From: Bacteroidales bacterium
Lineage (GTDB): Bacteria; Bacteroidota; Bacteroidia; Bacteroidales; UBA6680
Assembly (NCBI GenBank): GCA_025210735.1
Contig: JAOARD010000076.1
Location: forward strand, 124,001 to 188,000
Length of the DNA stretch: 64,000 bases
Reading direction: 5' to 3'
Positions 28,861 to 37,925 of the stretch are shown here, piece by piece. The notes beneath the pieces were generated by a model. The model was given only the letters and a program-made list of their open reading frames with translations, did no database searches and was not told where the DNA came from. The position numbers and the translations under genes were made by a program. Numbering within the stretch: the first letter of the stretch is position 1; each line of letters begins with the position of its first letter.

Positions 28861-29904
28861 GTTAAATGATTCGGTAAAAACATAGCAATAGTTATGTTAT
28901 AAACATAAAACAGTCGCTAAATCATATTTGCTAAACAGTATAAAATCAGCAATTAATAACGATATCAACAGTAGTTGATAATAAAACGGGGCAAACAAAG
29001 CTGTTACCAACATTATGTTTATATCTGCATTAACAACTGTGCAAATAGTCCCTGAACCAACTATTATCAACATAGAAAGCTGACAACCAAACCAAATAAA
29101 TCAGCAAAACCAATGGGGAATGTTAATAACCCGTTTAAAAGCAAGGAATTCCCTACAGGGAAAAGCATGTTTTTCCGGAAAAAGATCAAATTTCTCACGG
29201 GGAAAAGCATGAAAAACCAAAAATTAACCAAATTCCATACGGGAAAAATGCATAAAAATCAATTACTCACACTTTTCCCAACAGGGTGTTGATAAACAAA
29301 TCAACAAATACTCATAATCCCCACAAGAAAAACCTTAATCAACAGCAAAAAGAGCAAATTCCCTACAAGAATCTACGTAAATTATTGAGTCAACTATACA
29401 AAACAGTCAAAACATGAGTCAACAAACCAAATGTTAATATTCGGTTAAAATCAGTTTTTAACCAAACCATACAGTTATCAACAGTATTATACAACTCTAT
29501 TTTAAATAAAACTCAACCCTATAGTTATCGGCTATTTACAATATCTAAATACAGATATTAACAGAAATCAGACATTTCAACAACTATGTTAATATCTGAA
29601 TCAACAATTCTTAGTTAAACATCTACAGATTAACTGTTATCAACATAAAACCAGAAAAAAACACAAATATTATTACAATCTGTTACAAACAAACAGACAG
29701 TAAACAATACCTGTTAATAACCCTTTTAATAAACATAACCGGATAATAGAATCAGAGAATCATTCTGCAAAAAAACAGATATCAACATTAAAACAGCTAA
29801 TCATCTCTTCAAAATCTGTTATTAACATATTTCAGCTTTACCAACATAGTGTTTATAACTCTATCAACAATTGCAAATAAATCTATTTTTAACAGTTATC
29901 AACA
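28848..29904. other. Cluster of TTATCAACA 9-mers in AT-rich non-coding DNA; candidate replication origin
   Basis: Exact TTATCAACA occurs at 29064, 29475, 29637 and 29896 on the plus strand and at 29287-29295 in reverse. ATATCAACA occurs at 28962 and 29779, and reversed at 28848. The longer context is usually (C/A)(T/A)GTTATCAACA. The word differs by one base from the DnaA box TTATCCACA. The 1.68-kb interval has no supported gene. Function as oriC or another initiator-binding locus is inference. Confidence 0.4.
29147..29253 (+). repeat. Three tandem degenerate repeats, period about 42
   Basis: Units begin at 29147, 29189 and 29231, each AATTYCNYACRGGGAAAA followed by a GCAT core. The first contains the near-palindrome TTCCCTACAGGGAA, and a partial fourth unit lies near 29354. 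They lie within the TTATCAACA-rich region. Confidence 0.6.
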
Positions 29905-30017
29905 GAAAAAAATAATATAAAACGAAACCCTGCTGAATAAACAAACGTTAAACTGACTGCCCTCACAAAAGAACACTCTCCTAATCAACAAAGTATTAAT
30001 CATAAAAAAGAATATTT

Positions 30018-30731
30018 ATGAGAAAATTTATTACTATCATCTACAAATCAACAATCAGACAGGCGTATTCAACAATTGTTGCAATTATAAACGCTCTGAT
30101 TGAGTCAGGTATTACAACAGATAGTTACCTGAACAGCGTAACCGAAGAGATTACAGAGAACACTGAACAATTCTCAGAGGCAATTAACAGAGATAAAAGT
30201 TACGCAGTACTTAATCCTATTGACGAGAAACGCGATAATCTGTTACGTATTCTGTTTATGGATACCGAGACAAAGACACTGTATCCGGACAAAGAGATAT
30301 CTGAAAGTGCACTGATTGTAAAAGGTGTTATTGACAGGTATGGATTAAAAATTATAAGTAAACCTTATAATGAAGAGACAGCGGATATAGATTCTCTTAT
30401 TAACGATCTGGAAAATCCTGAGATTAAAGCCGCAATATCTAAACTCGGAACACTTGCTGATATTATTGATCAGATTAAGATTGTAGCAAACGAATGGAAA
30501 GCAGCTGTTTACAAACAAGCCGAAAATAAGGAGGAGTTACTTAGTAAACCCTCAGCTACAAAACTAAAAAACAGTATTGTAGATACAATAAACAACGATT
30601 TGCTGATATATATTGCAGGAATGGCAAAATGCAAACCAGAGGAGTACGCTGAGTTAAACAAACGGATAAGGGTAATTATTGAAGAACACAACAGTGAATA
30701 TAGAGCAAATCTGAAAAAACATAAGGAGTAG
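30018..30731 (+). CDS. DUF6261-like protein, 237 aa
   Basis: A helical cytoplasmic protein without signal or membrane segments. The pattern (paired long helices, NRDKSYAVLNPIDEKRDNLLR near residues 60-80, a middle LGTLADIIDQIKIVANEWK) resembles the DUF6261 family, which is widespread in Bacteroidales and of unknown function. It is isolated, preceded by the 1.7-kb repeat-rich interval and followed by a bidirectional hairpin. Confidence 0.55.
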   Translation: MRKFITIIYKSTIRQAYSTIVAIINALIESGITTDSYLNSVTEEITENTEQFSEAINRDKSYAVLNPIDEKRDNLLRILFMDTETKTLYPDKEISESALIVKGVIDRYGLKIISKPYNEETADIDSLINDLENPEIKAAISKLGTLADIIDQIKIVANEWKAAVYKQAENKEELLSKPSATKLKNSIVDTINNDLLIYIAGMAKCKPEEYAELNKRIRVIIEEHNSEYRANLKKHKE

Positions 30732-30775
30732 TATATTAACAACAAGAGCATATACTTTTAGCAACCATCAAGTAA

Positions 30776-30827
30776 GAACAGAGTTCTTGCCGGATCACTC
30801 TCCGGCAACTCTGTTCACTTCATTTTT
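30776..30827. terminator. Large hairpin between convergent genes (bidirectional terminator)
   Basis: GAACAGAGTT (30776-30785) pairs with AACTCTGTTC (30807-30816). Inside it, GCCGGA (30789-30794) pairs with TCCGGC (30801-30806). It is followed by ATTTTT. It separates the DUF6261 gene from the DUF4291 gene. Confidence 0.75.
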
Positions 30828-31419
30828 ACCGAGTAATATTAATGTTTTTTACAATATCATCAGGCACCGGATAGGGCTGTTCATCAGGCATCAAATCTTT
30901 TGCTTCATCTAATCGGTTATCATCTATCAACAATTTAATCTGTTTGCAATTTGCAGTAATATCTTTTACAGAAACAATCCAGTTATTAACATATCTCTCA
31001 ACAGCCTCACCTGACAGTCCAACCTGAATAGATCTGCCATCAAGTTTTTCAAGGTGTAAATCACGCTCCGGGTCCCACTGTATTCTTACAGGTGCTTCAG
31101 AAACCCGGTTTTTCCATTCATCGTGCGAGTTATGAACAGTACTGTTAAAATGCGACAGACAGGCATTACGCAGTGCCCACTCCCAACCTTCGCGGGTTAT
31201 CTCAATTGCAAGAATATGCTCCTGCCCCTCTTTGGCAGCCCAACCGGCACGGTACATCATCCACAAAAACGATGGTTTAATCCATGTCATTCGCTCTAAT
31301 TTAAACGGCGACACAAAACGTTGATTTTCAACAGCAGGTAATGCTATAGCTTTTCTGTATGCCTGATATACTATAATGGTTTCGTCTGTGTACGACGCTA
31401 TTATTTCTCTCTCTTTCAC
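30826..31419 (-). CDS. DUF4291 family protein
   Basis: The 197-aa protein shows the family's conserved blocks: REIIASYTDETIIVYQAY, FKLERMTWIKPSFLWMMYR and LAIEITREGWEWAL, plus VRIQWDPERDLHLEKL. Function is unknown. DUF4291 proteins are cytoplasmic and scattered across bacteria and fungi, a distribution that suggests horizontal transfer. Monocistronic, convergent with the DUF6261 gene. Confidence 0.88.
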   Translation of the reverse strand: MKEREIIASYTDETIIVYQAYRKAIALPAVENQRFVSPFKLERMTWIKPSFLWMMYRAGWAAKEGQEHILAIEITREGWEWALRNACLSHFNSTVHNSHDEWKNRVSEAPVRIQWDPERDLHLEKLDGRSIQVGLSGEAVERYVNNWIVSVKDITANCKQIKLLIDDNRLDEAKDLMPDEQPYPVPDDIVKNINITR

Positions 31420-31556
31420 TTTATATATTTTTTAGTCATTAGATGGAACCACGCAATATAATTATCCCCGAATGTAATAAAAAGCTTTTCGTATACTCTT
31501 TCAGACCATGATTTATTGCCAACCGGAATTACCTCTCTGCCAATAGAAATGTCAGT

Positions 31557-31596
31557 TTGAGCGGAGTCGAAAACTACACATTTCGACTCCGCTCAA
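31557..31596. repeat. Palindromic repeat (REP/REPIN-like), copy 1
   Basis: Perfect 16-bp arms TTGAGCGGAGTCGAAA (31557-31572) and TTTCGACTCCGCTCAA (31581-31596) around an 8-base loop. It resembles the dispersed REPIN-type elements of Bacteroidota genomes. Confidence 0.75.
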
Positions 31597-31886
31597 TGTG
31601 ACAAATAACTCGGACAGAGCCGTTTCATAATGGTATAATCAATCCACTCTACACCTTCCCAAATGCTTGTTCGAGCTGGTAGCTCAGACAGAGCTCGCTG
31701 CAATACAATTGAATATTAACAAAATAACAAACACTGTAATCAACCAATATTTCAACCTGCACTTTCAGCGCGGTTATACTATTCTATTAATTACCCCATG
31801 CGTTGCATAGGGCTAGATTAAGCTGAATCTTCAGCCCATGATCTAATACCAACCGGAATTACCTCTCTGCCAATAGAAATGTCAGT

Positions 31887-31926
31887 TTGAGCGGAGTCGA
31901 AAACTACACATTTCGACTCCGCTCAA
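31887..31926. repeat. Palindromic repeat (REP/REPIN-like), copy 2
   Basis: Identical to 31557-31596, inside the second 87-base direct repeat. Confidence 0.75.
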
Positions 31927-32115
31927 TGTGACAAACAACTCAGACAGAACCCTCTATGAGATTGGCTTAAAGTATATTTATTGTTAACACTTTTCCACCC
32001 AACAACCCTTCCCAAAATGCTTGTTCGAGCTGGTAGCTCGGACAGAACCCGCTGCAATACATCTGAGTATTAACAAAATAACAGACTTTACAAATAGTAT
32101 TAGCTGATATTATAA

Positions 32116-32151
32116 ACAAAAAAAATACGGAAGCTGGTATCTTCCGTATTT
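32116..32151 (-). terminator. Terminator of the 137-aa protein gene
   Basis: The 11-bp stem AAATACGGAAG (32123-32133) with CTTCCGTATTT (32141-32151) is followed on the minus strand by a T-rich run. Confidence 0.8.
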
Positions 32152-32177
32152 ATATTAATGATAGTTCGTTAACTCTA

Positions 32178-32591
32178 TTAGTTTTTGCTGTCAAGCCAGT
32201 TATTTGCATCATCAAGGTTGTGGAAATATTGTGAGATATCCATCTCCTCAGATTTTTCAAACTCCTTAAGAGAAATTTTTGTAAATACATTCTTTGGCAT
32301 TACAAATGCAAATGCTTTTACTCCAGCATCAGAAAAGTTTTTAATTGACGCTGCTGCAAACTTAGCATCATCAAGACTAACCACTTTTTGCTCCAGAGTA
32401 TCTGACAACACAGAAGTTACTTCATGTTCTTTTACAAAGTTCAAACTTTTATTAATCGTCTCTCTAAAAATCTCAGATGGCACATAGTGCATCCACGTCT
32501 GCACCAACCTCTTTTTATCCGGAAAATACTCCAGCCGCACGTAATTGTTACTAACAATCGTACGATTTTCAATTGAATCTTTCAGTCCCAT
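32178..32591 (-). CDS. Hypothetical STAS/SpoIIAA-like protein, 137 aa
   Basis: A small alpha/beta protein. The order of elements (RLEYFPDKKRLVQTW strand pair, helix ETINKSLNFVKEH, VTSVLSDTLEQKVV strand, then AFAFVMPKNVF strand) fits a SpoIIAA/STAS-like fold seen in many Bacteroidota hypothetical proteins. No phospho-acceptor serine can be assigned. It lies 109 bases after the GRAS gene on the same strand, so co-transcription is possible. Confidence 0.5.
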   Translation of the reverse strand: MGLKDSIENRTIVSNNYVRLEYFPDKKRLVQTWMHYVPSEIFRETINKSLNFVKEHEVTSVLSDTLEQKVVSLDDAKFAAASIKNFSDAGVKAFAFVMPKNVFTKISLKEFEKSEEMDISQYFHNLDDANNWLDSKN

Positions 32592-32700
32592 ATTCTTTAT
32601 AATTTGGTTAGTTAAATCCTATTTCTTAAAATGTTCTGGGACATCTGTTTATAACAACATTTGTAATATCTGTTTGTTTAACGACTCTATCATTAAAAAC

Positions 32701-33783
32701 TTATATAGTTGCTTTAATCACTGCCAGAACAGTTTCATACTTATTATTAAAAGCCAGATACTCGTCAGACATCTGTTTTATATTGATTATCTCCGTATTA
32801 CTATAGAGATCCTCATCAAAATCGGCCTTTGTTTTAAAACCCACTACTTGCAGTTTTTCTATCCACCTATATGCCGGTTCATGCTTCTCATAACGCTCAT
32901 CATTATCTTTCCCTAAGATATCACTTATTTCTCTTCCAAAAAATAGTTTTAAACCGTTCTTCTCTTTTTTTCCAATATCTAATTTATCAATTACTTCGAA
33001 AACATTATAAAAATGTCGGTAACAATTCTGAAAACGGAAATATAATTCTGGTTCATAGTGGTTAACATTAGGCTCAACCAAAAAGAAAGCATCAGGTTTA
33101 AATATTCTTATATCAACCAACACCTTATACCTCTCATTAAGAGACTGTATATGGTGCAGAGCTAACGACTCATTAAATATCAGACAATCTCTGTCGCGCG
33201 GAATACTGGTTTTTAGAGTATCAAAAGAGACCTCCTCTACAAGTTTATTAACAGGTAAAAAATCAATCTCAAACGGGTATTTATTCTTTATTGCATTAAA
33301 AGATTCCTCCGTTTTTTTCAAGGCACCTTCTGACGGTTCAATTCCAATTATAGTAAGTCTTTTAAGTGTTTTATTCTCTTTCAGGTTATCTACAAGATTC
33401 AACATCTGAATACCCAGTCCAATACCAATATCAACTATAACGGCATTCTCTTTTGTACCAATTGTTTCGCATATAGAGTAGTTTACTACCCTCTGCGAGT
33501 ATTTAACAAACGGAAACTTATCTATTAATATAGAGAACAGCTCAATTTGAGGAATCTCAAACTGATTCAGATACAGGTTACCTTCTGAATGTCCGTTCTG
33601 TTCTTTAAGGGCATTTATAATCAGAGTTGTGAGAAACTTCTCTGAATCGTCAGACATATCTTTCTGACAATAGTCTAATAGAGTATCAAGCTCAAGGCGT
33701 ACTTTTTCGTCCTGAAATTCAGCACTGCGCTTAATCATTGCCTCTAGTGCATCGTAAATGTTAGGCGTTGTTGAGGTCAGCAT
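32701..33783 (-). CDS. Bacterial GRAS-domain protein (Rossmann methyltransferase-like)
   Basis: The 360-aa protein shows the GRAS domain order. The SAM-pocket-like strand VIVDIGIGLGIQ (115-126) corresponds to the plant VHIID block. LTIIGIEPS (143-151), CLIFNESLALHHI (200-211), FFLVEPNVNH (233-242) and YRHFYNVFEVID (255-266) match the plant PFYRE-type block. A C-terminal GREISDILGKDNDERYEKHE then EKLQVVGFK matches the SAW-side motifs. Bacterial GRAS proteins are regarded as small-molecule methyltransferases and relatives of plant gibberellin signalling regulators. The substrate here is unknown. Cytoplasmic. Confidence 0.72.
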   Translation of the reverse strand: MLTSTTPNIYDALEAMIKRSAEFQDEKVRLELDTLLDYCQKDMSDDSEKFLTTLIINALKEQNGHSEGNLYLNQFEIPQIELFSILIDKFPFVKYSQRVVNYSICETIGTKENAVIVDIGIGLGIQMLNLVDNLKENKTLKRLTIIGIEPSEGALKKTEESFNAIKNKYPFEIDFLPVNKLVEEVSFDTLKTSIPRDRDCLIFNESLALHHIQSLNERYKVLVDIRIFKPDAFFLVEPNVNHYEPELYFRFQNCYRHFYNVFEVIDKLDIGKKEKNGLKLFFGREISDILGKDNDERYEKHEPAYRWIEKLQVVGFKTKADFDEDLYSNTEIINIKQMSDEYLAFNNKYETVLAVIKATI

Positions 33784-34186
33784 AATTATTAAATGTTTAA
33801 TTTATCCTTAAGTATCTTACGTATAGATACTTGGTTATTTACCACCAAGACAAATATAGTAAATTATGCCTATCCAAAATACAATATCAAATTTATTAAT
33901 AAATAAAAATCGCCAATATATTTATTTAATTATAGTTGCCACAATTTTTTAATATTTTAATCACATTTACTATTTTGTGCATCCTTAATAACATTAACAT
34001 AGCAAAAAACACATGATGTATATATTATTTATCATTTAAAAATATATATATTATATGATGCTATTTGCCTATATTTAAAAACCATAAACGTCATATGAAA
34101 CTGAGCATAAGCAACTATTTTTACATACATAAAGATGATTATTATGCTGAGTTCCATCTGACCATTAATAAAGAAAAAACAGACAG

Positions 34187-34756
34187 ATGAACTATATAGA
34201 TATTATATTATGCATTGTTTTAGTATATAGTGTTTACCAGGGGTTCAGAAAAGGATTCATTGTAATGGTTGGCACACTTGCAGCACTACTCTTAGGCATA
34301 TGGGGTGCTGTAAAATTTTCCGGTTTCACAGAGAGTTTTTTGCAAGATAAATTTGGATGGGAATATAAGTACAACTCATTAATTGCATTTGCTATAACAT
34401 TTATTGGTATTGTTATTGGCGTAAACATTGTTGCTAAACTTCTTGATAAGGTTGCCGAATCGGTTTCGTTAGGTTTTATGAACAAACTGCTTGGTATTAT
34501 ATTTGCTACCCTACGAAATGCATTTATAATAAGTATTGTGCTGGTAATTCTTAATGGTATAGATCGTACTGTAAACTTTATGCCTAAAGAAGATATGGAA
34601 GAGTCTGTTCTTTACAAACCCGTAGAGAGTCTTGCACCATGGATGTTTCCGTACCTAAGCTTTGAAAAAATTACATCGGCAGTTGATGTAGATGCCCTAA
34701 AGAACAAAAAAGATACTGAAGAAGAGAAAACTAAAGATGAAACGACTGGTAAATAA
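34187..34756 (+). CDS. CvpA family membrane protein
   Basis: The 189-aa protein has four membrane helices and the CvpA opening YIDIILCIVLVYSVYQGFRKGFIVM followed by glycine-rich helices. The charged tail (about 165-189) is cytoplasmic. CvpA homologs support envelope functions and colicin V export in enterics; the role here is not established. Its end overlaps the next gene by 20 bases. The preceding gap (33784-34186) is very AT-rich and holds nothing I can name. Confidence 0.82.
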   Translation: MNYIDIILCIVLVYSVYQGFRKGFIVMVGTLAALLLGIWGAVKFSGFTESFLQDKFGWEYKYNSLIAFAITFIGIVIGVNIVAKLLDKVAESVSLGFMNKLLGIIFATLRNAFIISIVLVILNGIDRTVNFMPKEDMEESVLYKPVESLAPWMFPYLSFEKITSAVDVDALKNKKDTEEEKTKDETTGK

Positions 34757-35708
34757 AGGAAAAGAGCTTTTACACAACAGCAACAGAAAGGATATTGCTG
34801 AGAATAAAGATTATACAACATGCCCCAACTGCGGCCATAAGAATATTGAGGAGTATTGCGCTCATTGCGGACAGCCCAACAGAGATCTTAACAAACCTTT
34901 TAAGGATGTAATGAGTGATCTGCTTGACTCTATAAACCTTGATAAAAGATTACTGCATACACTTTTACCCTTCTTTTTTAAACCGGGTTTTCTAACAAAA
35001 GAGTATTTCTTAGGACACAGAAAGAGGTATGTTCCGCCAATGCGAATGTATCTGTTTATGAGTTTTATCTATTTCTTTACTCTGGGTATTGGTTCAAGCT
35101 TTAGCGATGATAGCAACAGAAGTTTAGCCGATATAGAGACTGAAACACGAGACTCAACTGAGGTTAAAAGTTTATCATTTGTAATAGGTGATGAATCGGC
35201 TGATACAATTAATACAAAAAACGCTGATATAAATCTTCAGTTTAACGAAGACGATTTGTTTATAGAGAGATATCTTGAAGATAAACTGTCAGGCGACAGA
35301 CTTAAAAATATAACCGGGAAAGATCTGTCTGACAAGATGTTTAAATACATGTCATATGCCATGTTCTTTCTTATGCCATTTTTTGCACTTATATTGAAGC
35401 TATTATATATAAGGCGTAGGATGTACTACATGCAGCATCTTATATTCTCTATAAACATGCATACATTCTTTTTTGGTTTGTCGTTGGTTATAATATTATT
35501 AGATAATACACTGGGCAATATTATAAATATATCAAGCAGTTTCCTTTACATCATACTACCTATATATGTTGCAAAGGGAATGAGACGGTTTTATAATCAA
35601 GGATATGGAAAAACTATTGCCAAATTTTTTATCCTATTATTCACTTATAGCATTACGTTGGTTATTGTTTTGGCAATAATATCAGTAACAGCATTATTAA
35701 CAGTTTAA
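34737..35708 (+). CDS. DUF3667 family protein (zinc ribbon plus membrane domain)
   Basis: The 323-aa protein begins with a zinc ribbon, CPNCGHKNIEEYCAHCGQ (about residues 21-38). It continues with the DUF3667 block LLHTLLPFFFKPGFLTKEYF and GHRKRYVPPMRMYLFMSFIYFF. Five or so membrane helices follow. Function is unknown; the family is common in Bacteroidota. The 20-base overlap with the CvpA gene suggests translational coupling. Confidence 0.85.
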   Translation: MKRLVNKGKELLHNSNRKDIAENKDYTTCPNCGHKNIEEYCAHCGQPNRDLNKPFKDVMSDLLDSINLDKRLLHTLLPFFFKPGFLTKEYFLGHRKRYVPPMRMYLFMSFIYFFTLGIGSSFSDDSNRSLADIETETRDSTEVKSLSFVIGDESADTINTKNADINLQFNEDDLFIERYLEDKLSGDRLKNITGKDLSDKMFKYMSYAMFFLMPFFALILKLLYIRRRMYYMQHLIFSINMHTFFFGLSLVIILLDNTLGNIINISSSFLYIILPIYVAKGMRRFYNQGYGKTIAKFFILLFTYSITLVIVLAIISVTALLTV

Positions 35709-35734
35709 AGATTTTAATAAAGGTGCATTTATTA

Positions 35735-35765
35735 GCTGTTTATTAATAAATGGGTTATATCTTTG
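35735..35765 (+). promoter_or_regulatory. Promoter of tyrS
   Basis: TATCTTTG at 35758-35765 matches TAnnTTTG and is followed by CAC at the likely start region. A T-rich -33 region lies near 35738. The tyrS ATG is 19 bases downstream. Confidence 0.65.
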
Positions 35766-35783
35766 CACTAAATAATTTATTAT

Positions 35784-37076
35784 ATGAGTTTTGTAGAAGA
35801 GTTACGTTGGCGAGGCATGATACATGATATGATGCCGGGAGTAGAAGACCAACTTGAGAAAGAGCTTACTTCTGCCTATGTAGGAATTGACCCTACAGCA
35901 GATTCACTTCACATAGGACACCTTGTTGGGGTTATGATGCTAAAACACTTTCAGGTTAGCGGACATAAACCTATTGTTCTTGTTGGAGGCGCTACAGGAA
36001 TGATTGGCGATCCTTCGGGAAAGTCACAGGAGCGTAATCTGCTTGATGAAAAGACACTACGTCATAATCAGGAGGCTCTTAAAAACCAGCTTAAGCATTT
36101 TCTTGATTTCGATTCAGGAAGTGATAATGCCGCAGTAATGGTTAATAATTACGACTGGATGAAGGAATTTTCATTCCTTGAGTTTATCAGAAGAGTAGGT
36201 AAACACATAACTGTAAATTACATGATGGCCAAGGATTCTGTAAAGAAACGTCTTGGTGGTGAGAGTAAAACAGGTATGTCATTTACTGAATTTACATATC
36301 AGCTTGTACAGGGCTACGATTTCTTATATCTATACGAAAATAATAACTGTAAGCTACAGATGGGTGGTTCAGATCAGTGGGGTAATATAACCACAGGAAC
36401 TGAGCTTGTTCGTCGTATAGCGCAGGGCGAGGCTTATGCTATGACCTGTCCGCTTATTACAAAAGCTGACGGTGGTAAATTCGGAAAAACAGAGAGTGGC
36501 AATGTATGGTTAGATCCTGAAAGAACATCGCCATACCAGTTCTATCAGTTCTGGATGAATGTATCTGATGCCGATGCAGAGAAATATATTAAAATATTTA
36601 CACTGCTTAACAAAGAGGAGATTGAGACTCTTGTAGAGAAGCACAATGAGGCTCCTCACAGAAGAGAGCTACAGAAGGTTCTTGCAAAAGAGATTACTGT
36701 TATGGTACACTCTGAAAAAGATTATGAGGCTGCTGTTGCTGCATCAGAAATTCTGTTCGGAAAAGGTACTACAGAGCAGTTAAAAAGTCTTGACGAGAGA
36801 ACATTCCTGTCGGTTTTTGATGGCGTTCCTACATTTGAAGTAGAAAAACAGGATATTGAAGCCGGTGTAAACATTCTTGATCTGCTTGCTGATAAAACAG
36901 AGGTATTTGCCTCTAAAGGCGAACTGAGAAGAATGTTAAAAGGCGGAGGTTTCAGCATTAACAGAAACAAAATGAACGATGCTGAACTTACTATTAACGC
37001 CGATTATTTGTTAAACAACAAATATATACTTGCTCAGAAAGGTAAGAAAAACTACTATATAATAGTTGCAAAATAG
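35784..37076 (+). CDS. tyrS: Tyrosyl-tRNA synthetase
   Basis: This 430-aa class I aminoacyl-tRNA synthetase charges tRNA-Tyr. The HIGH signature is in [15 protein letters not shown]. The tyrosine-binding core includes [20 protein letters not shown] and [13 protein letters not shown]. The KMSKS-type loop is [13 protein letters not shown], and a C-terminal S4 RNA-binding domain carries [17 protein letters not shown]. Length is standard. Monocistronic, with a terminator immediately after. Confidence 0.97.
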   Translation: MSFVEELRWRGMIHDMMPGVEDQLEKELTSAYVGIDPTADSLHIGHLVGVMMLKHFQVSGHKPIVLVGGATGMIGDPSGKSQERNLLDEKTLRHNQEALKNQLKHFLDFDSGSDNAAVMVNNYDWMKEFSFLEFIRRVGKHITVNYMMAKDSVKKRLGGESKTGMSFTEFTYQLVQGYDFLYLYENNNCKLQMGGSDQWGNITTGTELVRRIAQGEAYAMTCPLITKADGGKFGKTESGNVWLDPERTSPYQFYQFWMNVSDADAEKYIKIFTLLNKEEIETLVEKHNEAPHRRELQKVLAKEITVMVHSEKDYEAAVAASEILFGKGTTEQLKSLDERTFLSVFDGVPTFEVEKQDIEAGVNILDLLADKTEVFASKGELRRMLKGGGFSINRNKMNDAELTINADYLLNNKYILAQKGKKNYYIIVAK

Positions 37077-37080
37077 AGAA

Positions 37081-37104
37081 AGGGGCGTTAAGCCCCTTTT
37101 TTAT
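37081..37104. terminator. Terminator between tyrS and the convergent gene
   Basis: GGGGC (37082-37086) and GCCCC (37092-37096) pair around GTTAA, followed by T6. Confidence 0.8.
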
Positions 37105-37108
37105 TTAT

Positions 37109-37675
37109 TTAGTTCCAATTAAATACAATCTCTGTTTTTAACTCATCCTGATTCTGTGTTGACTGTGTTATCTTATACTCAACATCTTTACATTTTGCAA
37201 GCTCAAGAGCTCTCTGACACCAACCTGCAACTCTGTACTCTATAAGAGGGTTTATTTCCGGAAAATCTAACAACTTCAGCGTAACCTCTTTTGGTCCCGA
37301 CTTTATAGCCTTACAATCGCTTGGCGAGTAGTAAGTAGATATAATTTTTGATGCCTTTTTCATAAGATGAGCCGGCGACGATATTATAAGAAAAACCTTA
37401 TACAGTCCTTTAAGAGCATAATCGGCACTAAAACGTCCGAGTTCTATAGCACCCTCTTTAGTATTACTGTTATAAAATAGTTCAGCAATTTTATTAACAG
37501 GTATAGTATAACACGTGTAAGCATCGTACCATTTAGATACATCAATTACACCAGAGAATATTTTTCTGGTATCTTCCGGGAGCATGTTCAGCCATGTCTG
37601 GTACTTATCGGGGAATTTTGTCTTAACAAAAGTTCTGGTGGTGATTAGTCCCGTTCCTTTTACATTCATCTTCAT
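37109..37675 (-). CDS. DUF2378-like protein, 188 aa
   Basis: The layout resembles the DUF2378 family first noted in myxobacteria: an N-terminal VKGTGLITTRTFVKTKFPD, then WLNMLPEDTRKIF, WYDAYTCYTIP, LGRFSADYALKGLYKVFL and SPAHLMKKASKIISTYYS. Such proteins may share a V4R/H-NOX-like small-ligand fold, but function is unproven. No signal peptide. Convergent with tyrS. Confidence 0.5.
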   Translation of the reverse strand: MKMNVKGTGLITTRTFVKTKFPDKYQTWLNMLPEDTRKIFSGVIDVSKWYDAYTCYTIPVNKIAELFYNSNTKEGAIELGRFSADYALKGLYKVFLIISSPAHLMKKASKIISTYYSPSDCKAIKSGPKEVTLKLLDFPEINPLIEYRVAGWCQRALELAKCKDVEYKITQSTQNQDELKTEIVFNWN

Positions 37676-37890
37676 ATTAAATGTCGAAAAAATTGTGGTT
37701 AAATCTATTTGTTTGTTGCAATTACAATACTAATGTACAATATGCAACGCAAAATAATAAATGATAATCTTTTTTCAAATATTAAATAACACTTCAACTG
37801 TTCAATATAAATAATGTTTGATTATTAACATGTTACATTACATTAACACTCTTTAATATAGATAATATTTCTGATCTGCTATTTTGTATA

Positions 37891-37898
37891 TACCTTTG
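37891..37898 (+). promoter_or_regulatory. Promoter -7 box of pyrH-frr
   Basis: TACCTTTG matches TAnnTTTG and is 28 bases upstream of the ATG at 37926. It overlaps the longer reading frame and so argues against a start at 37884. Confidence 0.6.
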
Positions 37899-37925
37899 TG
37901 CTACCTATTTGAAAAACTATTTGGT

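Larger units (their letters stand above)
31501..32090. repeat. Mosaic intergenic repeat block, right copy
   Basis: An exact 87-base direct repeat lies at 31519-31605 and 31849-31935 (offset 330). Between them is the 71-base module B (31766-31836), also found at 28671-28742. Module A lies at 31697-31733 and 32048-32085; module C near 31666 and 32010. No gene is seen in 31420-32177. Confidence 0.8.

Noticed and set aside
28848-29904. CRISPR array interpretation of the repeated TTATCAACA words
   Set aside because: Spacing is irregular, the repeats are only 9 bases and occur in both orientations, and there are no cas genes.
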